This document shows positions 24,733 through 36,501 of a stretch of 56,029 nucleotides of DNA, in pieces. Within the stretch, counting starts at the first letter, position 1; each line of letters opens with the position of its first letter. This DNA comes from Nocardia xishanensis NBRC 101358 (GTDB lineage: Bacteria; Actinomycetota; Actinomycetes; Mycobacteriales; Mycobacteriaceae). The notes beneath the pieces were generated by a model. It searched no databases and was not told the DNA's origin. It was given only the letters and a program-made list of their open reading frames with translations. A program made the position numbers and the translations under genes. The stretch lies in contig NZ_BDCF01000052.1 of NCBI RefSeq assembly GCF_001613365.1, positions 1 through 56,029 of the forward strand, in the 5' to 3' direction.

Positions 24733-25338
24733 ATGAAATACAAGAAGTTCGCCGCCACCGCTCTGCTGGCCGTCGCCGCCACCGGTGTCACCGCGGGCAC
24801 CAGCTACGCCGCCCCCGCCGACGCGCCTGCCGCGCAGGAGCAGGCCGCGCTGTCGGCGCAGGGCGTCGACCAGGGCGTCGGCTACACCGCGGCGCTCGCC
24901 GACGCGGGCAAGTCCATCATCACCACGGTGACGGGCGGCGCGTTCTCCTTGGACGCGGACGGCAAGGCCGTCACGCTGAAGAACGACGCGGGCGAGGTCG
25001 TCACCACGATCCCGCTCGCCGCGCGCGAGGCGAGCAACGGCGCCGCGGTGGAGATCGCCGCCGCGCTCGACGCCAGCGGCCAAACCCTTACGCTGACCCC
25101 GAAGGCCGACGTGATCGCCGTGCAGGACATCAGCGCGCAGGAGTGGTTCTTCGCCGAACTGCAGCGCGCCTCGCTCGGCGCTGCCGTCGGCGCCGTGATC
25201 GGCGGTCTGATCGGCCTGCTCGGTCTGGTCGTCGGCGTCATCCCCGGCGCCGTGATCGGTGGCGTGATCGGTCTGCTGGTCGCGGGCGGTCCGTCGCTGC
25301 TGAACGCGGGCATGGCCTACTTCAGCGGTCAGCCCTGA
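24733..25338 (+). CDS. Secreted glycine-zipper protein (DUF8020-like)
   Basis: 201 aa. A signal peptide is clear: KYKKFAATALLAVAATGVTA ending near SYAAPA. A beta-rich domain follows (GVDQGVGYTAALADAGKSII to LTLTPKADVIAVQD). The C-terminus is a long glycine-zipper hydrophobic region of alternating VIGGLIGLLGLVVG and VIPGAVIGGVIGLLV, able to span or insert in membranes. The architecture fits the short secreted proteins of Nocardia called DUF8020; the name is from memory. A shorter paralogue is at 36502. The stop overlaps the probable CTG start of cobK. Function unknown. Confidence 0.8.
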   Translation: MKYKKFAATALLAVAATGVTAGTSYAAPADAPAAQEQAALSAQGVDQGVGYTAALADAGKSIITTVTGGAFSLDADGKAVTLKNDAGEVVTTIPLAAREASNGAAVEIAAALDASGQTLTLTPKADVIAVQDISAQEWFFAELQRASLGAAVGAVIGGLIGLLGLVVGVIPGAVIGGVIGLLVAGGPSLLNAGMAYFSGQP

Positions 25339-26084
25339 GAACTCTGATTCTGGGCGGCACCGGCGAAGCGCGGCAGCTGGCCCACATCGCTTCCGGCGAG
25401 CGAGGATTCGACATCGTCTCCTCGCTCGCCGGTCGTGTTCGCGACCCGCTGCTGCCGGAGGGCGAGGTCAGGATCGGCGGCTTCGGCGGCGCTGCTGGGC
25501 TGCGAGAGTGGCTGGCGGCCAACAGGATCGAGACCGCCGTCGATGCCACCCATCCCTTCGCCGCCACCATCACCGCGAACGCGGCGGCCGCGGCGCGTGA
25601 CGCGGGCGTGCCGTTGCTTCACCTCCGGCGGCCCGGCTGGTCGGAAGGCCCGGGGGACCGGTGGATTCGCGTCCCCGATTCGGCCGCCGCCGCCCGCGCG
25701 CTTCCGGAATTGGGCGAGCGCGTGTTTCTCACCATCGGCAGGCAGGGCGTCGGCGCGTTCGCCGGTCTCGCCGGGCAGTGGTTTCTCATCCGCGCCATCG
25801 ATCCGCCCGAGACGGAGCTGCCGCCGCGGCACGAAGTGTTCCTGGCCCGAGGGCCTTTCACGGTCGAGGAGGAATCCCGGCTGCTGGCGAGCCGCCGCAT
25901 CGATGTGCTCGTGACCAAGGACAGCGGCGGCGATCGGACCGAGGCCAAACTGGCCGCGGCCCGCGCGGCGCATCTTCCGGTCGTCGTGATCGATCGGCCG
26001 CCGCTGCCCGTGGGAGCCGAGGTCGTCGAAACGGTGGCGGATGCCTGGGAATGGTTGCGTGCCAAGGCATCCGGCGCTCGATGA
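25335..26084 (+). CDS. cobK: CobK, precorrin-6A reductase (probable CTG start)
   Basis: About 249 aa. It reduces precorrin-6A to dihydro-precorrin-6X with NADPH. The family N-terminus RTLILGGTGEARQLA begins right after a CTG at 25335 that overlaps the upstream TGA as CTGA. The only ATG/GTG/TTG upstream in frame is GTG 25143, which would add 64 arginine-rich residues lying inside the other gene. Further motifs are AVDATHPFAATITANAAAAA, VFLTIGRQGVGAFAGL and DVLVTKDSGGDRTEAKL. Convergent and abutting with padR. Confidence 0.9.
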   Translation: MRTLILGGTGEARQLAHIASGERGFDIVSSLAGRVRDPLLPEGEVRIGGFGGAAGLREWLAANRIETAVDATHPFAATITANAAAAARDAGVPLLHLRRPGWSEGPGDRWIRVPDSAAAARALPELGERVFLTIGRQGVGAFAGLAGQWFLIRAIDPPETELPPRHEVFLARGPFTVEEESRLLASRRIDVLVTKDSGGDRTEAKLAAARAAHLPVVVIDRPPLPVGAEVVETVADAWEWLRAKASGAR

Positions 26085-26609
26085 TCAGCGCCCGAGCAGC
26101 GCGGGCAGCCGATCGAACCAGGCGAGTACCGCACGCTCGTAACCTATGCCGAACTCCAGGGTGGCCCGCTGGTGTGGCAAGAGGGGATCGCAGTCCTGCT
26201 TCAGGTAGCGGTCGAGGCGGCTTTGGTGCACCTCCCGGTTGGCCGCGATGAGCCGGTCGAGGTGCTCGGCATCGAGGTGGTCACCGAAGGACATGGTGAG
26301 CAACAGCGGCACCCGGATGGTCTCGGCGCCGGGATCGCGGGTGATCCACTCGAGAAACGCCTCCCGGCCCGCGTCGGTGATCCGGTAGGGCGTGCGCTCG
26401 CGCGCGCCGGTCTCACCCTTCACCACCAGTCCCGCCGCATCCATGGCCGCGAGCTCTCGATACACCTGGCTCTGCGTGATCGTCCAGAAGTCGCCGATAC
26501 GGTCCTGCGCGATCGTCACCAGGTCCCAGCCGGACATCGGCCCCTCGTGCAGGAAACCGAGCAGCGACGCGGCCGTCGAATTCAACGGCTTCCGCCGGAT
26601 CGTCGTCAC
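26085..26609 (-). CDS. PadR-family transcriptional regulator
   Basis: 174 aa from GTG 26609 with GAAGGGAG upstream. The N-terminal winged helix is SLLGFLHEGPMSGWDLVTIA, with the recognition part TQSQVYRELAAMDAAGLVVK and a wing (RTPYRITDAGREAFLEWI). The C-terminal dimerisation helices are of the Vir_act_alpha_C type. It lies between cobK and cobIJ but nothing shows it controls them. A dyad 19-37 bp upstream of its start may be its own operator. Confidence 0.88.
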   Translation of the reverse strand: MTTIRRKPLNSTAASLLGFLHEGPMSGWDLVTIAQDRIGDFWTITQSQVYRELAAMDAAGLVVKGETGARERTPYRITDAGREAFLEWITRDPGAETIRVPLLLTMSFGDHLDAEHLDRLIAANREVHQSRLDRYLKQDCDPLLPHQRATLEFGIGYERAVLAWFDRLPALLGR

Positions 26610-26627
26610 CGAACGCTCCCTTCATCG

Positions 26628-26646
26628 ACGTTCCATAGTGGAATGT
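26628..26646. promoter_or_regulatory. Dyad upstream of padR, possible autoregulatory operator
   Basis: TTCCA-TAG-TGGAA (26631-26643) is a perfect dyad; with flanking bases it extends to 19 bp with one G-T mismatch. It lies 19 bp upstream of the padR GTG. Confidence 0.5.
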
Positions 26647-26767
26647 TAGCGGAACGATCCTCTTGCCGGCCTCAGGGTGTGTCGTTTGCTCTTGCGTGTT
26701 GCGTCCGGGCCAGGGATGCGCCCGAGCAGTTCGGTCGCCGCCTGGTTGGTGTGAACCCCGGCGAGTG

Positions 26768-26785
26768 CTGGTATAGGCATACCAG
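26768..26785. promoter_or_regulatory. CTGGTAT-AGGC-ATACCAG dyad
   Basis: Perfect 7-bp arms around 4 nt. The core GGTAT-N4-ATACC is the same as at the XRE gene (39211-39230) and before the methionine aminopeptidase gene (43675-43716). It lies 18 bp past the cobIJ stop and about 160 bp upstream of padR. Confidence 0.45.
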
Positions 26786-26803
26786 GTGGGGATCACCCGG
26801 ATG

Positions 26804-28357
26804 TCACGCCCGGTGGTACCGCCGCGAGGTGTAGACCCGCGTGCCGTGCGCGGTGTCGACTACGGCGGTGGTGGAGGCGCCGATGATGAGAAGGGTGCGC
26901 ATGTCCACGTCGGCCGGATCGAGATCGATGAGCGACACCACCCGCACCGACTCGGTGGGTCCGCCGACGTCGCGGCCGAGCACCACCGGGGTGTCGGGCT
27001 TGCGATGTTCCAGCAGTAGATCGCGCATCGCGCCGACCTGCCAGGTGCGCTGCGAGGACGCCGGGTTGTAGATCGCGATCGCCATATCGGCCGCGGCGAC
27101 CGCCGAAAGACGTTGCGCGACAACCTCCCACGGCTTGAGCCGGTCGGAGAGCGAGATCATCGCGTAGTCGTGTCCGAGCGGCGCGCCCACCCGGCTGGCC
27201 ACGGCATTGGCCGCGGTGAGGCCGGGCAGCACTCGCACCGGCACGTCCCGCCACTGCGGATCGGCGGATTCCTCCAGCACCGCGGCCGCCATCGCGAACA
27301 CGCCGGGATCGCCCGAGGAGACCACCGCGACCTTGGCGCCGTGCTTGGCCAGATCCAAGGCCATGGCGGCGCGCTCGGATTCGACGCGGTTGTCGCTGGC
27401 GTGCCTGCGCTGGCCGGGACGGTGCGGAACGCGATCGATATAGGTGGTGTAGCCGACCAGATCGGTCGCGGCGGCCAGCGCCTCGCGCACCTCGGGCGTC
27501 GTCCAGCTTTCCGCGCCGGGGCCGAGGCCGACGACGACCACCTCGCCGGGCGAATTCGCTTCCGCCGGAACGGTTGTCGAGTCGAAGTCCGCTGCTTTCG
27601 CCGCCACCGCGGCGATGCGAGGCAGCGGCGTGGTCGGTCGAGGGCCGGGCACCAGCGTGATCGAGAAGTACGGCACGTCGGCGTCGTTCACCTCGGCGGC
27701 GGTGCGCACCTGCTCGCGGTCGGTGCTCGCCCGCTCCACGTAGTAGGCGTCGTCGAGCCGCCCGGCGTCCGAGAGAGCCTGCCGCACACCGGGATACGTG
27801 CGGCCGAGCTTCATGATGGCGGCGGCGTCGGTGTCGCGCAGACGGCGGGTGAGCTCCTCGGTCGGCATGGTGCCGGGAAGCACGGTCAGCACCTGTTCGC
27901 CCTCCACCAGCGGGGTGCCGAGCGCCGCCGACGCCGCGCTCACCGAGGTGATGCCCGGAACGATCTCGGCTTCGAAGCGGTCGGCCAACCTGCGGTGCAT
28001 GTGCATGTAGGAGCTGTAGAACAGCGGATCCCCGGCCGCGAGCAGGGCGACGGAACGTCCCGCGGAAAGGTGCGCGGCCAGCCGTTCGGCGGCCTGTTCG
28101 TAGAACTCGTCGATCGCGCCCTGGTACCCGCCCGGATGATCGGTGGTCTCCGTCGTCACCGGGTAGACGAGGTGCTCCTCGAGCTGGCCCGGCCGCATGT
28201 AGGGCGCGGCGATGCCGCGGGAGATGCTGCGACCGTGCCGCGCGGAGTGAAAGGCGATCACGTCGGCGGCCGCGATGACGCGCGCCGCCTTGACCGTCAC
28301 CAGTTCCGGGTCGCCAGGCCCGAGACCGACGCCCCACAGTTTGCCCGCTGTGCTCAT
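26804..28357 (-). CDS. cobIJ: CobIJ, precorrin-2 C20 and precorrin-3B C17 methyltransferase fusion
   Basis: 517 aa from ATG 28357. Two tetrapyrrole methylase domains lie in tandem, as in mycobacterial CobIJ. CobI (about 1-245) starts with GVGLGPGDPELVTVKAARVI and holds VALLAAGDPLFYSSYMHM and EIVPGITSVSAASAALGTPL. CobJ (about 275-517) starts with VVGLGPGAESWTTPEVREAL and holds VVSSGDPGVFAMAAAVLEES and VLPGLTAANAVASRVGAPLG. The enzyme carries out C-20 methylation, then C-17 methylation with ring contraction. The start overlaps the cobH stop as ATGA. Confidence 0.96.
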   Translation of the reverse strand: MSTAGKLWGVGLGPGDPELVTVKAARVIAAADVIAFHSARHGRSISRGIAAPYMRPGQLEEHLVYPVTTETTDHPGGYQGAIDEFYEQAAERLAAHLSAGRSVALLAAGDPLFYSSYMHMHRRLADRFEAEIVPGITSVSAASAALGTPLVEGEQVLTVLPGTMPTEELTRRLRDTDAAAIMKLGRTYPGVRQALSDAGRLDDAYYVERASTDREQVRTAAEVNDADVPYFSITLVPGPRPTTPLPRIAAVAAKAADFDSTTVPAEANSPGEVVVVGLGPGAESWTTPEVREALAAATDLVGYTTYIDRVPHRPGQRRHASDNRVESERAAMALDLAKHGAKVAVVSSGDPGVFAMAAAVLEESADPQWRDVPVRVLPGLTAANAVASRVGAPLGHDYAMISLSDRLKPWEVVAQRLSAVAAADMAIAIYNPASSQRTWQVGAMRDLLLEHRKPDTPVVLGRDVGGPTESVRVVSLIDLDPADVDMRTLLIIGASTTAVVDTAHGTRVYTSRRYHRA

Positions 28358-28989
28358 TCCGCTTCGCTCGCAATCGCATTCAGTGCCGACGCGGTGATGG
28401 CGCTGCCGCCGCGCCTGCCACGCACCGTCAGGTATTCGACGCCGCCGTAGGCGGCCAGCGCGTCCTTGGACTCGGCGGCGCCGACGAAGCCGACCGGAAT
28501 GCCGAGGATCGCGGCCGGGCGCGGGGCGCCTGCGTCGAGCATGTCCAGCAAATGGAAGAGCGCGGTCGGCGCGTTGCCGATGGCGACCACCGCGCCCTCC
28601 AGCCGGTCGCGCCACAGCTCGAGCGCCGCGGCCGAACGGGTATTACCCAGCGCCGCGGCGAGTTCCGGCACGCGCGGGTCGGCGAGGGTGCAGATCACCT
28701 CGTTGTCGGCGGGCAGCCTTTTGCGCGTCACGCCGGAGGCGACCATGGTGGCGTCGCAGAGGATCGGCGCGCCCGCGTGCAGCGCCGCCCGCGCGGCCGC
28801 GACGACGCCGGGGGAGAAGGCGATGTCCTCGGTCAGATCCACCTGCCCACAGCCGTGGATCATGCGGACGACCACCCGCGCCACGTCCGCCGGGAACGCG
28901 CTCAGGTCCGCTTCCGCGCGGATCGTCGCGAACGATTGCCGATAGATCTCGGCCCCGTCGGTGAGGTAGCTGGTGCGCACGTCGGACAT
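28354..28989 (-). CDS. cobH: CobH, precorrin-8X methylmutase
   Basis: 211 aa. It moves the C-11 methyl group to C-12 to form hydrogenobyrinate. The catalytic histidine is His45 in VVRMIHGCGQVD. Other conserved blocks are ILCDATMVASGVTRKRL and ILGIPVGFVGAAESKDAL. It is the first gene of the minus-strand cobH-cobIJ pair. Confidence 0.96.
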   Translation of the reverse strand: MSDVRTSYLTDGAEIYRQSFATIRAEADLSAFPADVARVVVRMIHGCGQVDLTEDIAFSPGVVAAARAALHAGAPILCDATMVASGVTRKRLPADNEVICTLADPRVPELAAALGNTRSAAALELWRDRLEGAVVAIGNAPTALFHLLDMLDAGAPRPAAILGIPVGFVGAAESKDALAAYGGVEYLTVRGRRGGSAITASALNAIASEAE

Positions 28990-29083
28990 GGGGACACCCT
29001 AACGGGGCGTCCGAACGGAGCTCGCCGACAGCCCGCGCACGGCGGTGCGGCCGATCCTCGGCACGCGCCCCGCCGGTCGCGGG

Positions 29084-29521
29084 TCAGGTGCGCGGGCGTT
29101 CGAGGATGCGGGACATGACGATCGCGCTGCGGGTGCGCCCGACGCGCGCGTTCTCCCTGATGCGTTCCACGGTCGACTCGATCTCGGCCATGTCGGTCGC
29201 CATCACGTGCACCAGCGCGTCGGCCTCACCCGCGATCGTCCAGACGCCGACGACCTGCGGGATGGGCTCCAGGCTCCGGCGCAGCTCGGCCGGGGTGATG
29301 TTGTCGCGGTAGTACACCTCGACATAGGCCTCGGTGGTCCAGCCGAGCGCCGCCGGATTCACCAGCGCCGTGAAGCCGGTGATCTGCCCGCTGGCGACCA
29401 TGCGGTCCACCCGGCGCTTGACCGCGGGCGCGGAGAGGCCGACCGCGGAGCCGATCTCCTGGAAGGACGCGCGGGCCGAGCGCAGTAGATGGCCCAGTAT
29501 TCGGCGGTCGGTATCGTCCAC
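29084..29521 (-). CDS. Lrp/AsnC-family regulator
   Basis: 145 aa from GTG 29521, with GGAAGG upstream. The N-terminal helix-turn-helix is DDTDRRILGHLLRSARASFQ, then AVGLSAPAVKRRVDRM. The C-terminal RAM domain (PQVVGVWTIAGEADALVHVM) binds amino acids. It is divergent from a dimethylargininase gene, the same pairing as M. tuberculosis Rv2324 and ddaH, so it probably controls arginine-derivative catabolism. Confidence 0.92.
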   Translation of the reverse strand: MDDTDRRILGHLLRSARASFQEIGSAVGLSAPAVKRRVDRMVASGQITGFTALVNPAALGWTTEAYVEVYYRDNITPAELRRSLEPIPQVVGVWTIAGEADALVHVMATDMAEIESTVERIRENARVGRTRSAIVMSRILERPRT

Positions 29522-29656
29522 GTCACATCACCTTCCGCTCGACGCAACGATCCGCCGTATGTACGGCGATCTGCGCAACGATTCGGCGTTCCTGACGCAA
29601 TGGTAGGCCGTTTACCTTCGGATCAGCCGAATCCGCGCCTGACCTCGGGAGCCACG

Positions 29657-30502
29657 ATGACCTCAGTAGCTACCCTCCAGACCACCGAGCCCGCCCCCGC
29701 ACGCCGACCCGTGCCGCGCCGGTTCGTGATGTGTCGCCCCGACCATTTCGACGTCCGGTACTCCATCAACCCATGGATGAATCCGGACGCGCCGGTGAAC
29801 CGTGCGCTGGCGCTCGCCCAGTGGGACGCCTTGCGCGAGACCTTCGAGCGTCACGGTCACCGGGTGGACGTGGTCCCCGGTGAGCCGGGGCTTCCCGACA
29901 TGGTGTTCGCGGCCAACAGCGGCCTCGCCGTCGGCGACCGGATCATGTCGGCGCGCTTCACCCATCCCGAACGCGCCGCCGAGGGCCCCGCCTTCCACCG
30001 CTGGTTCACCGGACGCGGCGGCGTCGAGGTGGTGGCGGCGGTGGAACTCAACGAGGGCGAGGGCGATTTCGCCTTGATCGGCGGACGCTTCCTGGCGGGC
30101 ACCGGTTTCCGCAGCTCCGCCGCGGCCCACCGCGAGGTCGAGTTGCACTTCGAAATGCCGGTGATCTCACTGGAATTGGTGGACCCGCGCTTCTACCACC
30201 TGGACACCGTGCTGATGGTCCTCGACGACGCCACCATCGCCTACTACCCGCCCGCCTTCGACGAAACCAGCCGCACCCTGCTCACCGGCCTGTTTCCCGA
30301 TGCCATCGAGGCGACCGACGCCGACGCCGCGGTCCTCGGCTTGAACGGCGTCTCCGACGGCTACCACGTCTTCCTCAGTCCGCAAGCCACCGACCTCGCC
30401 GCCGCCCTCCGCGCCCGTGGCTATCTCCCGGTCCCGGTGGACGTGTCGGAGCTGTTGAAGGCGGGCGGCGGGATCAAATGCTGCACTCTGGAGCTGCATT
30501 GA
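29657..30502 (+). CDS. ddaH: Dimethylargininase (DDAH)
   Basis: 281 aa from ATG 29657 with GGGAG upstream. It hydrolyses N-omega-methylated arginines to citrulline and methylamines. The pentein-fold motifs are RRFVMCRPDHFDVRYSINPW, DMVFAANSGL (substrate carboxylates), a catalytic His in RFYHLDTVLMVL, and a catalytic Cys near the C-terminus in GGGIKCCTLEL. In mycobacteria ddaH is followed by rocD; here it is followed by convergent cobG, so the pathway is incomplete locally. Confidence 0.9.
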   Translation: MTSVATLQTTEPAPARRPVPRRFVMCRPDHFDVRYSINPWMNPDAPVNRALALAQWDALRETFERHGHRVDVVPGEPGLPDMVFAANSGLAVGDRIMSARFTHPERAAEGPAFHRWFTGRGGVEVVAAVELNEGEGDFALIGGRFLAGTGFRSSAAAHREVELHFEMPVISLELVDPRFYHLDTVLMVLDDATIAYYPPAFDETSRTLLTGLFPDAIEATDADAAVLGLNGVSDGYHVFLSPQATDLAAALRARGYLPVPVDVSELLKAGGGIKCCTLELH

Positions 30503-30645
30503 CCTCGGGCGGCGGAGCGGCCATCGCCTCGGCCGAGGATGCGGGAGCTGGTCTCGGTCGTCACAGGTGGAGTCGGCCGCCACGTATTGCTCGAACGTGG
30601 CGGTACGTCGCAGGCGTGGCAACCCCCCGCTGTAGCCGCGCGTGA

Positions 30646-31824
30646 TCAGTCGACGCGATAGCCGTCCGGAGTCGCCACCACGTCGGTGACATCCCCGCGC
30701 GTGCGGCCGCAGCGGCGGTCGCAGCCGGACCAGTGCTGGCGGCCCGCGACCGTGACGTCCTCGGCGGGGACGATCTGCTCGCGCGAGGTCTCGGCCGCCG
30801 CCGCGGGCAGGACGCGGCCGGATTCGACGGCGGCGGTGACGTCGGCGCGCACGTCCGTGAGCGACTTCGCGCAGCCGGGCTGTCCGGCGCAGGCGCTGAC
30901 GTGCAGCCAGGGAGACGCGGCGTCGAAGATCAACCCCATCGGGGCCAGCACGCGCACCACCTGTTCGGCGGCCCACTCGTCGAGGTCGGCGATGACCAGG
31001 CTGCGCCACGGCGTGACGATCACCGGACGTTCGACGGCCGCGACGAACTCGGCGACCCTCGCGTCGAGCGCGCCGAGCCGCACGCCCGCGCCGAGCGCGA
31101 CCAGACCGTCGTCCTGGTTCAGCCAGCCGATCGGAATATCCTGAGCGGCAACGATTTCGACGCGCTCCGGGCCGGGAGTCAGGCCGAGCGATTCGACGAT
31201 GCGGGCCGGGCCGTCGGCGATCTCACGCAGCCGCCACTGTCCCGAGCTCACCTCGAGGAAACCCGCCGCGGCGGCCAGCGCGATATCGACGGCCTCGGCC
31301 CCCGTGACGCGGACGCCGGTATCGGTCCCCGCGAGCAGCAGCGCGAACTCGTCGGGACCGACCGCGTGCACGCCGATGTCGCCGCCGAGCGCGCTGACAT
31401 CGCCGCGCCCGTCGTCGAGCGTGAACAGCACCCGGCCCGGCAGTTCCGCCAACCGGGGCGCCGCGCACAGCCCGGCATCGAGATCGCCGATCAGCCCCCG
31501 CACGTCGGCGAGGCCGCCGACCCGTCCGGACAGCGGCGAGGCCACGATATTGCGCACCCGCTCGTGCGTCCGGCTCGGCAGCAGTCCGGCCGCGGTCACG
31601 CGCGCCGTCAGCTCCGCGGCGTCGCGCACCCGCCGCAGCTGGAGATTGCCGCGCGAGGTGAGTTCGATCGCGCCGTCGCCGAATTCGCTCGCCGCGGTGG
31701 CCAAGGCCAGCACCTGTTCCGGCGTGAGATATCCGCCGGGCACGCGGATGCGGGCGAGCGGTCCGTCGGCGGCCTGATGGAGCCGGAGCACGCCGGGGCA
31801 GGAATCGGGGGCGGTTCGGGTCAT
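30646..31824 (-). CDS. cobG: CobG, precorrin-3B synthase
   Basis: 392 aa from ATG 31824 with GAAGGAG at good spacing. This oxygen-dependent enzyme converts precorrin-3A to precorrin-3B and marks the aerobic cobalamin route. It belongs to the nitrite/sulfite reductase ferredoxin-like family, with two half-domains (RIRVPGGYLTPEQVLALATA and later GAGVRLGALDARVAEFVAAV). The four cysteines for the [4Fe-4S] cluster are in VSACAGQPGCAKS and HWSGCDRRCGR. Divergent from an NTF2-like gene. Confidence 0.94.
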   Translation of the reverse strand: MTRTAPDSCPGVLRLHQAADGPLARIRVPGGYLTPEQVLALATAASEFGDGAIELTSRGNLQLRRVRDAAELTARVTAAGLLPSRTHERVRNIVASPLSGRVGGLADVRGLIGDLDAGLCAAPRLAELPGRVLFTLDDGRGDVSALGGDIGVHAVGPDEFALLLAGTDTGVRVTGAEAVDIALAAAAGFLEVSSGQWRLREIADGPARIVESLGLTPGPERVEIVAAQDIPIGWLNQDDGLVALGAGVRLGALDARVAEFVAAVERPVIVTPWRSLVIADLDEWAAEQVVRVLAPMGLIFDAASPWLHVSACAGQPGCAKSLTDVRADVTAAVESGRVLPAAAAETSREQIVPAEDVTVAGRQHWSGCDRRCGRTRGDVTDVVATPDGYRVD

Positions 31825-31922
31825 AGCTCCTTCAGCCTACGTGCGCGATCGGGCCGCGAGACCGCGCGTCGTGCGCTGGTCCACCGAGCGCGGTGACCCC
31901 CGTGATCGATAGGGTGGCGCGC

Positions 31923-32360
31923 ATGACCGATTTCTCCGATGTCGCAGACCGTTTTGCGATCATCGATCTCGCCACCCGCATGTTCGTCTACTGCGACCAG
32001 AAGCGCTGGGACGATCTGCTCGAAGTGTTCACCCCGAAGGTCGATTTCGACGGCGGTTTCGGCGACCCCGCCGCGTCGCGCCCGGCCGCCGACATCGTCG
32101 CCGACTGGCGCGCCGGCCTCGGCGACCTCGACGCGATCCACCATCAGGCGGGCAACTACCTGATCGACCGCGACGGCGACACCGCGGCCGTGCACGCGGA
32201 CTCCATCGCCGTGCACGTCAAGAACGACGCCGCCAACGGCAAGACCCGTACCTTCGTCGGCAGCTACGACCTCGGCGTCGAGCGCACGCCCTCGGGCTGG
32301 CGCGTCAGCAAGTTCCACTACCTGCTGAAGGTCGTCGACGGCAACGCCGACCTGTCCTGA
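31923..32360 (+). CDS. SnoaL/NTF2-like protein
   Basis: 145 aa from ATG 31923. FAIIDLATRMFVYCDQKRWD, then LLEVFTPKVDFDGGFGDPA, and a C-terminal GSYDLGVERTPSGWRVSKFH define an NTF2-fold of the SnoaL_4 type, seen in small-molecule isomerases, dehydratases and many proteins of unknown role. It lies between cobG and the cobN riboswitch; a link to cobalamin is not shown. Confidence 0.82.
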   Translation: MTDFSDVADRFAIIDLATRMFVYCDQKRWDDLLEVFTPKVDFDGGFGDPAASRPAADIVADWRAGLGDLDAIHHQAGNYLIDRDGDTAAVHADSIAVHVKNDAANGKTRTFVGSYDLGVERTPSGWRVSKFHYLLKVVDGNADLS

Positions 32361-32402
32361 ACCGGGGGTGCGGCGGCCCGCACCGGGCCGGGTAGCATCG
32401 GC

Positions 32403-32485
32403 GTGCTCGGCGGGCGACGAGGAAACCGGTGCAATTCCGGTGCGGTCGCGCCACTGTGAACAGCCAGACCCTCTCCGGCGAGCAC
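32403..32485 (+). promoter_or_regulatory. Cobalamin (B12) riboswitch upstream of cobN
   Basis: The closing stem P1 is GTGCTCG (32403-32409) with CGAGCAC (32479-32485). Inside are the conserved GAGGAAACCGGTGCAATTCC segment, the GCCACTGTGAA B12-box part, and GCCAGACC near the 3' side. The 37-nt expression platform between P1 and the GTG start contains the ribosome site GAGGAAGG, so control is probably at translation: high B12 would lower CobN synthesis. Confidence 0.93.
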
Positions 32486-32522
32486 CACACCCGATGGGCG
32501 CGTCACCCGAGGAAGGTCACCT

Positions 32523-36179
<3,657 letters not shown>

Positions 36180-36190
36180 CCAGTCCCCGC

Positions 36191-36225
36191 GCGGGCGGGT
36201 CCCGGTTATGATCGGGTCCGCCCGC
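36191..36225 (+). terminator. Imperfect hairpin after cobN
   Basis: GCGGGCGG (36191-36198) pairs with CCGCCCGC (36218-36225), and the inner bases add four more pairs after a bulge. It begins 11 bp past the stop. The rest of the 322-bp gap to 36501 is notably AT-rich for this genome and contains the dyad at 36335-36355; no gene was recognised in it. Confidence 0.5.
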
Positions 36226-36334
36226 CGCCCATTCCGCGGTATTCCGTCGCAAAACGACGCCTCGGTTTTTATTGTGCCGCATGTCGTTTCGTTGCTGTTA
36301 TCGGTGAGCGAGGGCGCGCAAATACCATCGACCC

Positions 36335-36355
36335 GAATTGGCAACCCCCCAATTC
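36335..36355. promoter_or_regulatory. Dyad in the AT-rich leader of the second glycine-zipper gene
   Basis: GAATTGG-CAACCCC-CCAATTC: perfect 7-bp arms with a 7-nt spacer, about 150 bp upstream of the gene at 36502. Possible operator. Confidence 0.35.
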
Positions 36356-36501
36356 CATGGCCGATTCGCTGATCTTGCAACACAATTCGGTCTCGTCATT
36401 CTATCGACATCGAGAGCGCCAATGGCGCATCATTATCCATGTCCTGGAAGCCGATTCTCGGGGCACACAATATTCGGATCGGCCGATGATGGAGACCAAT
36501 C

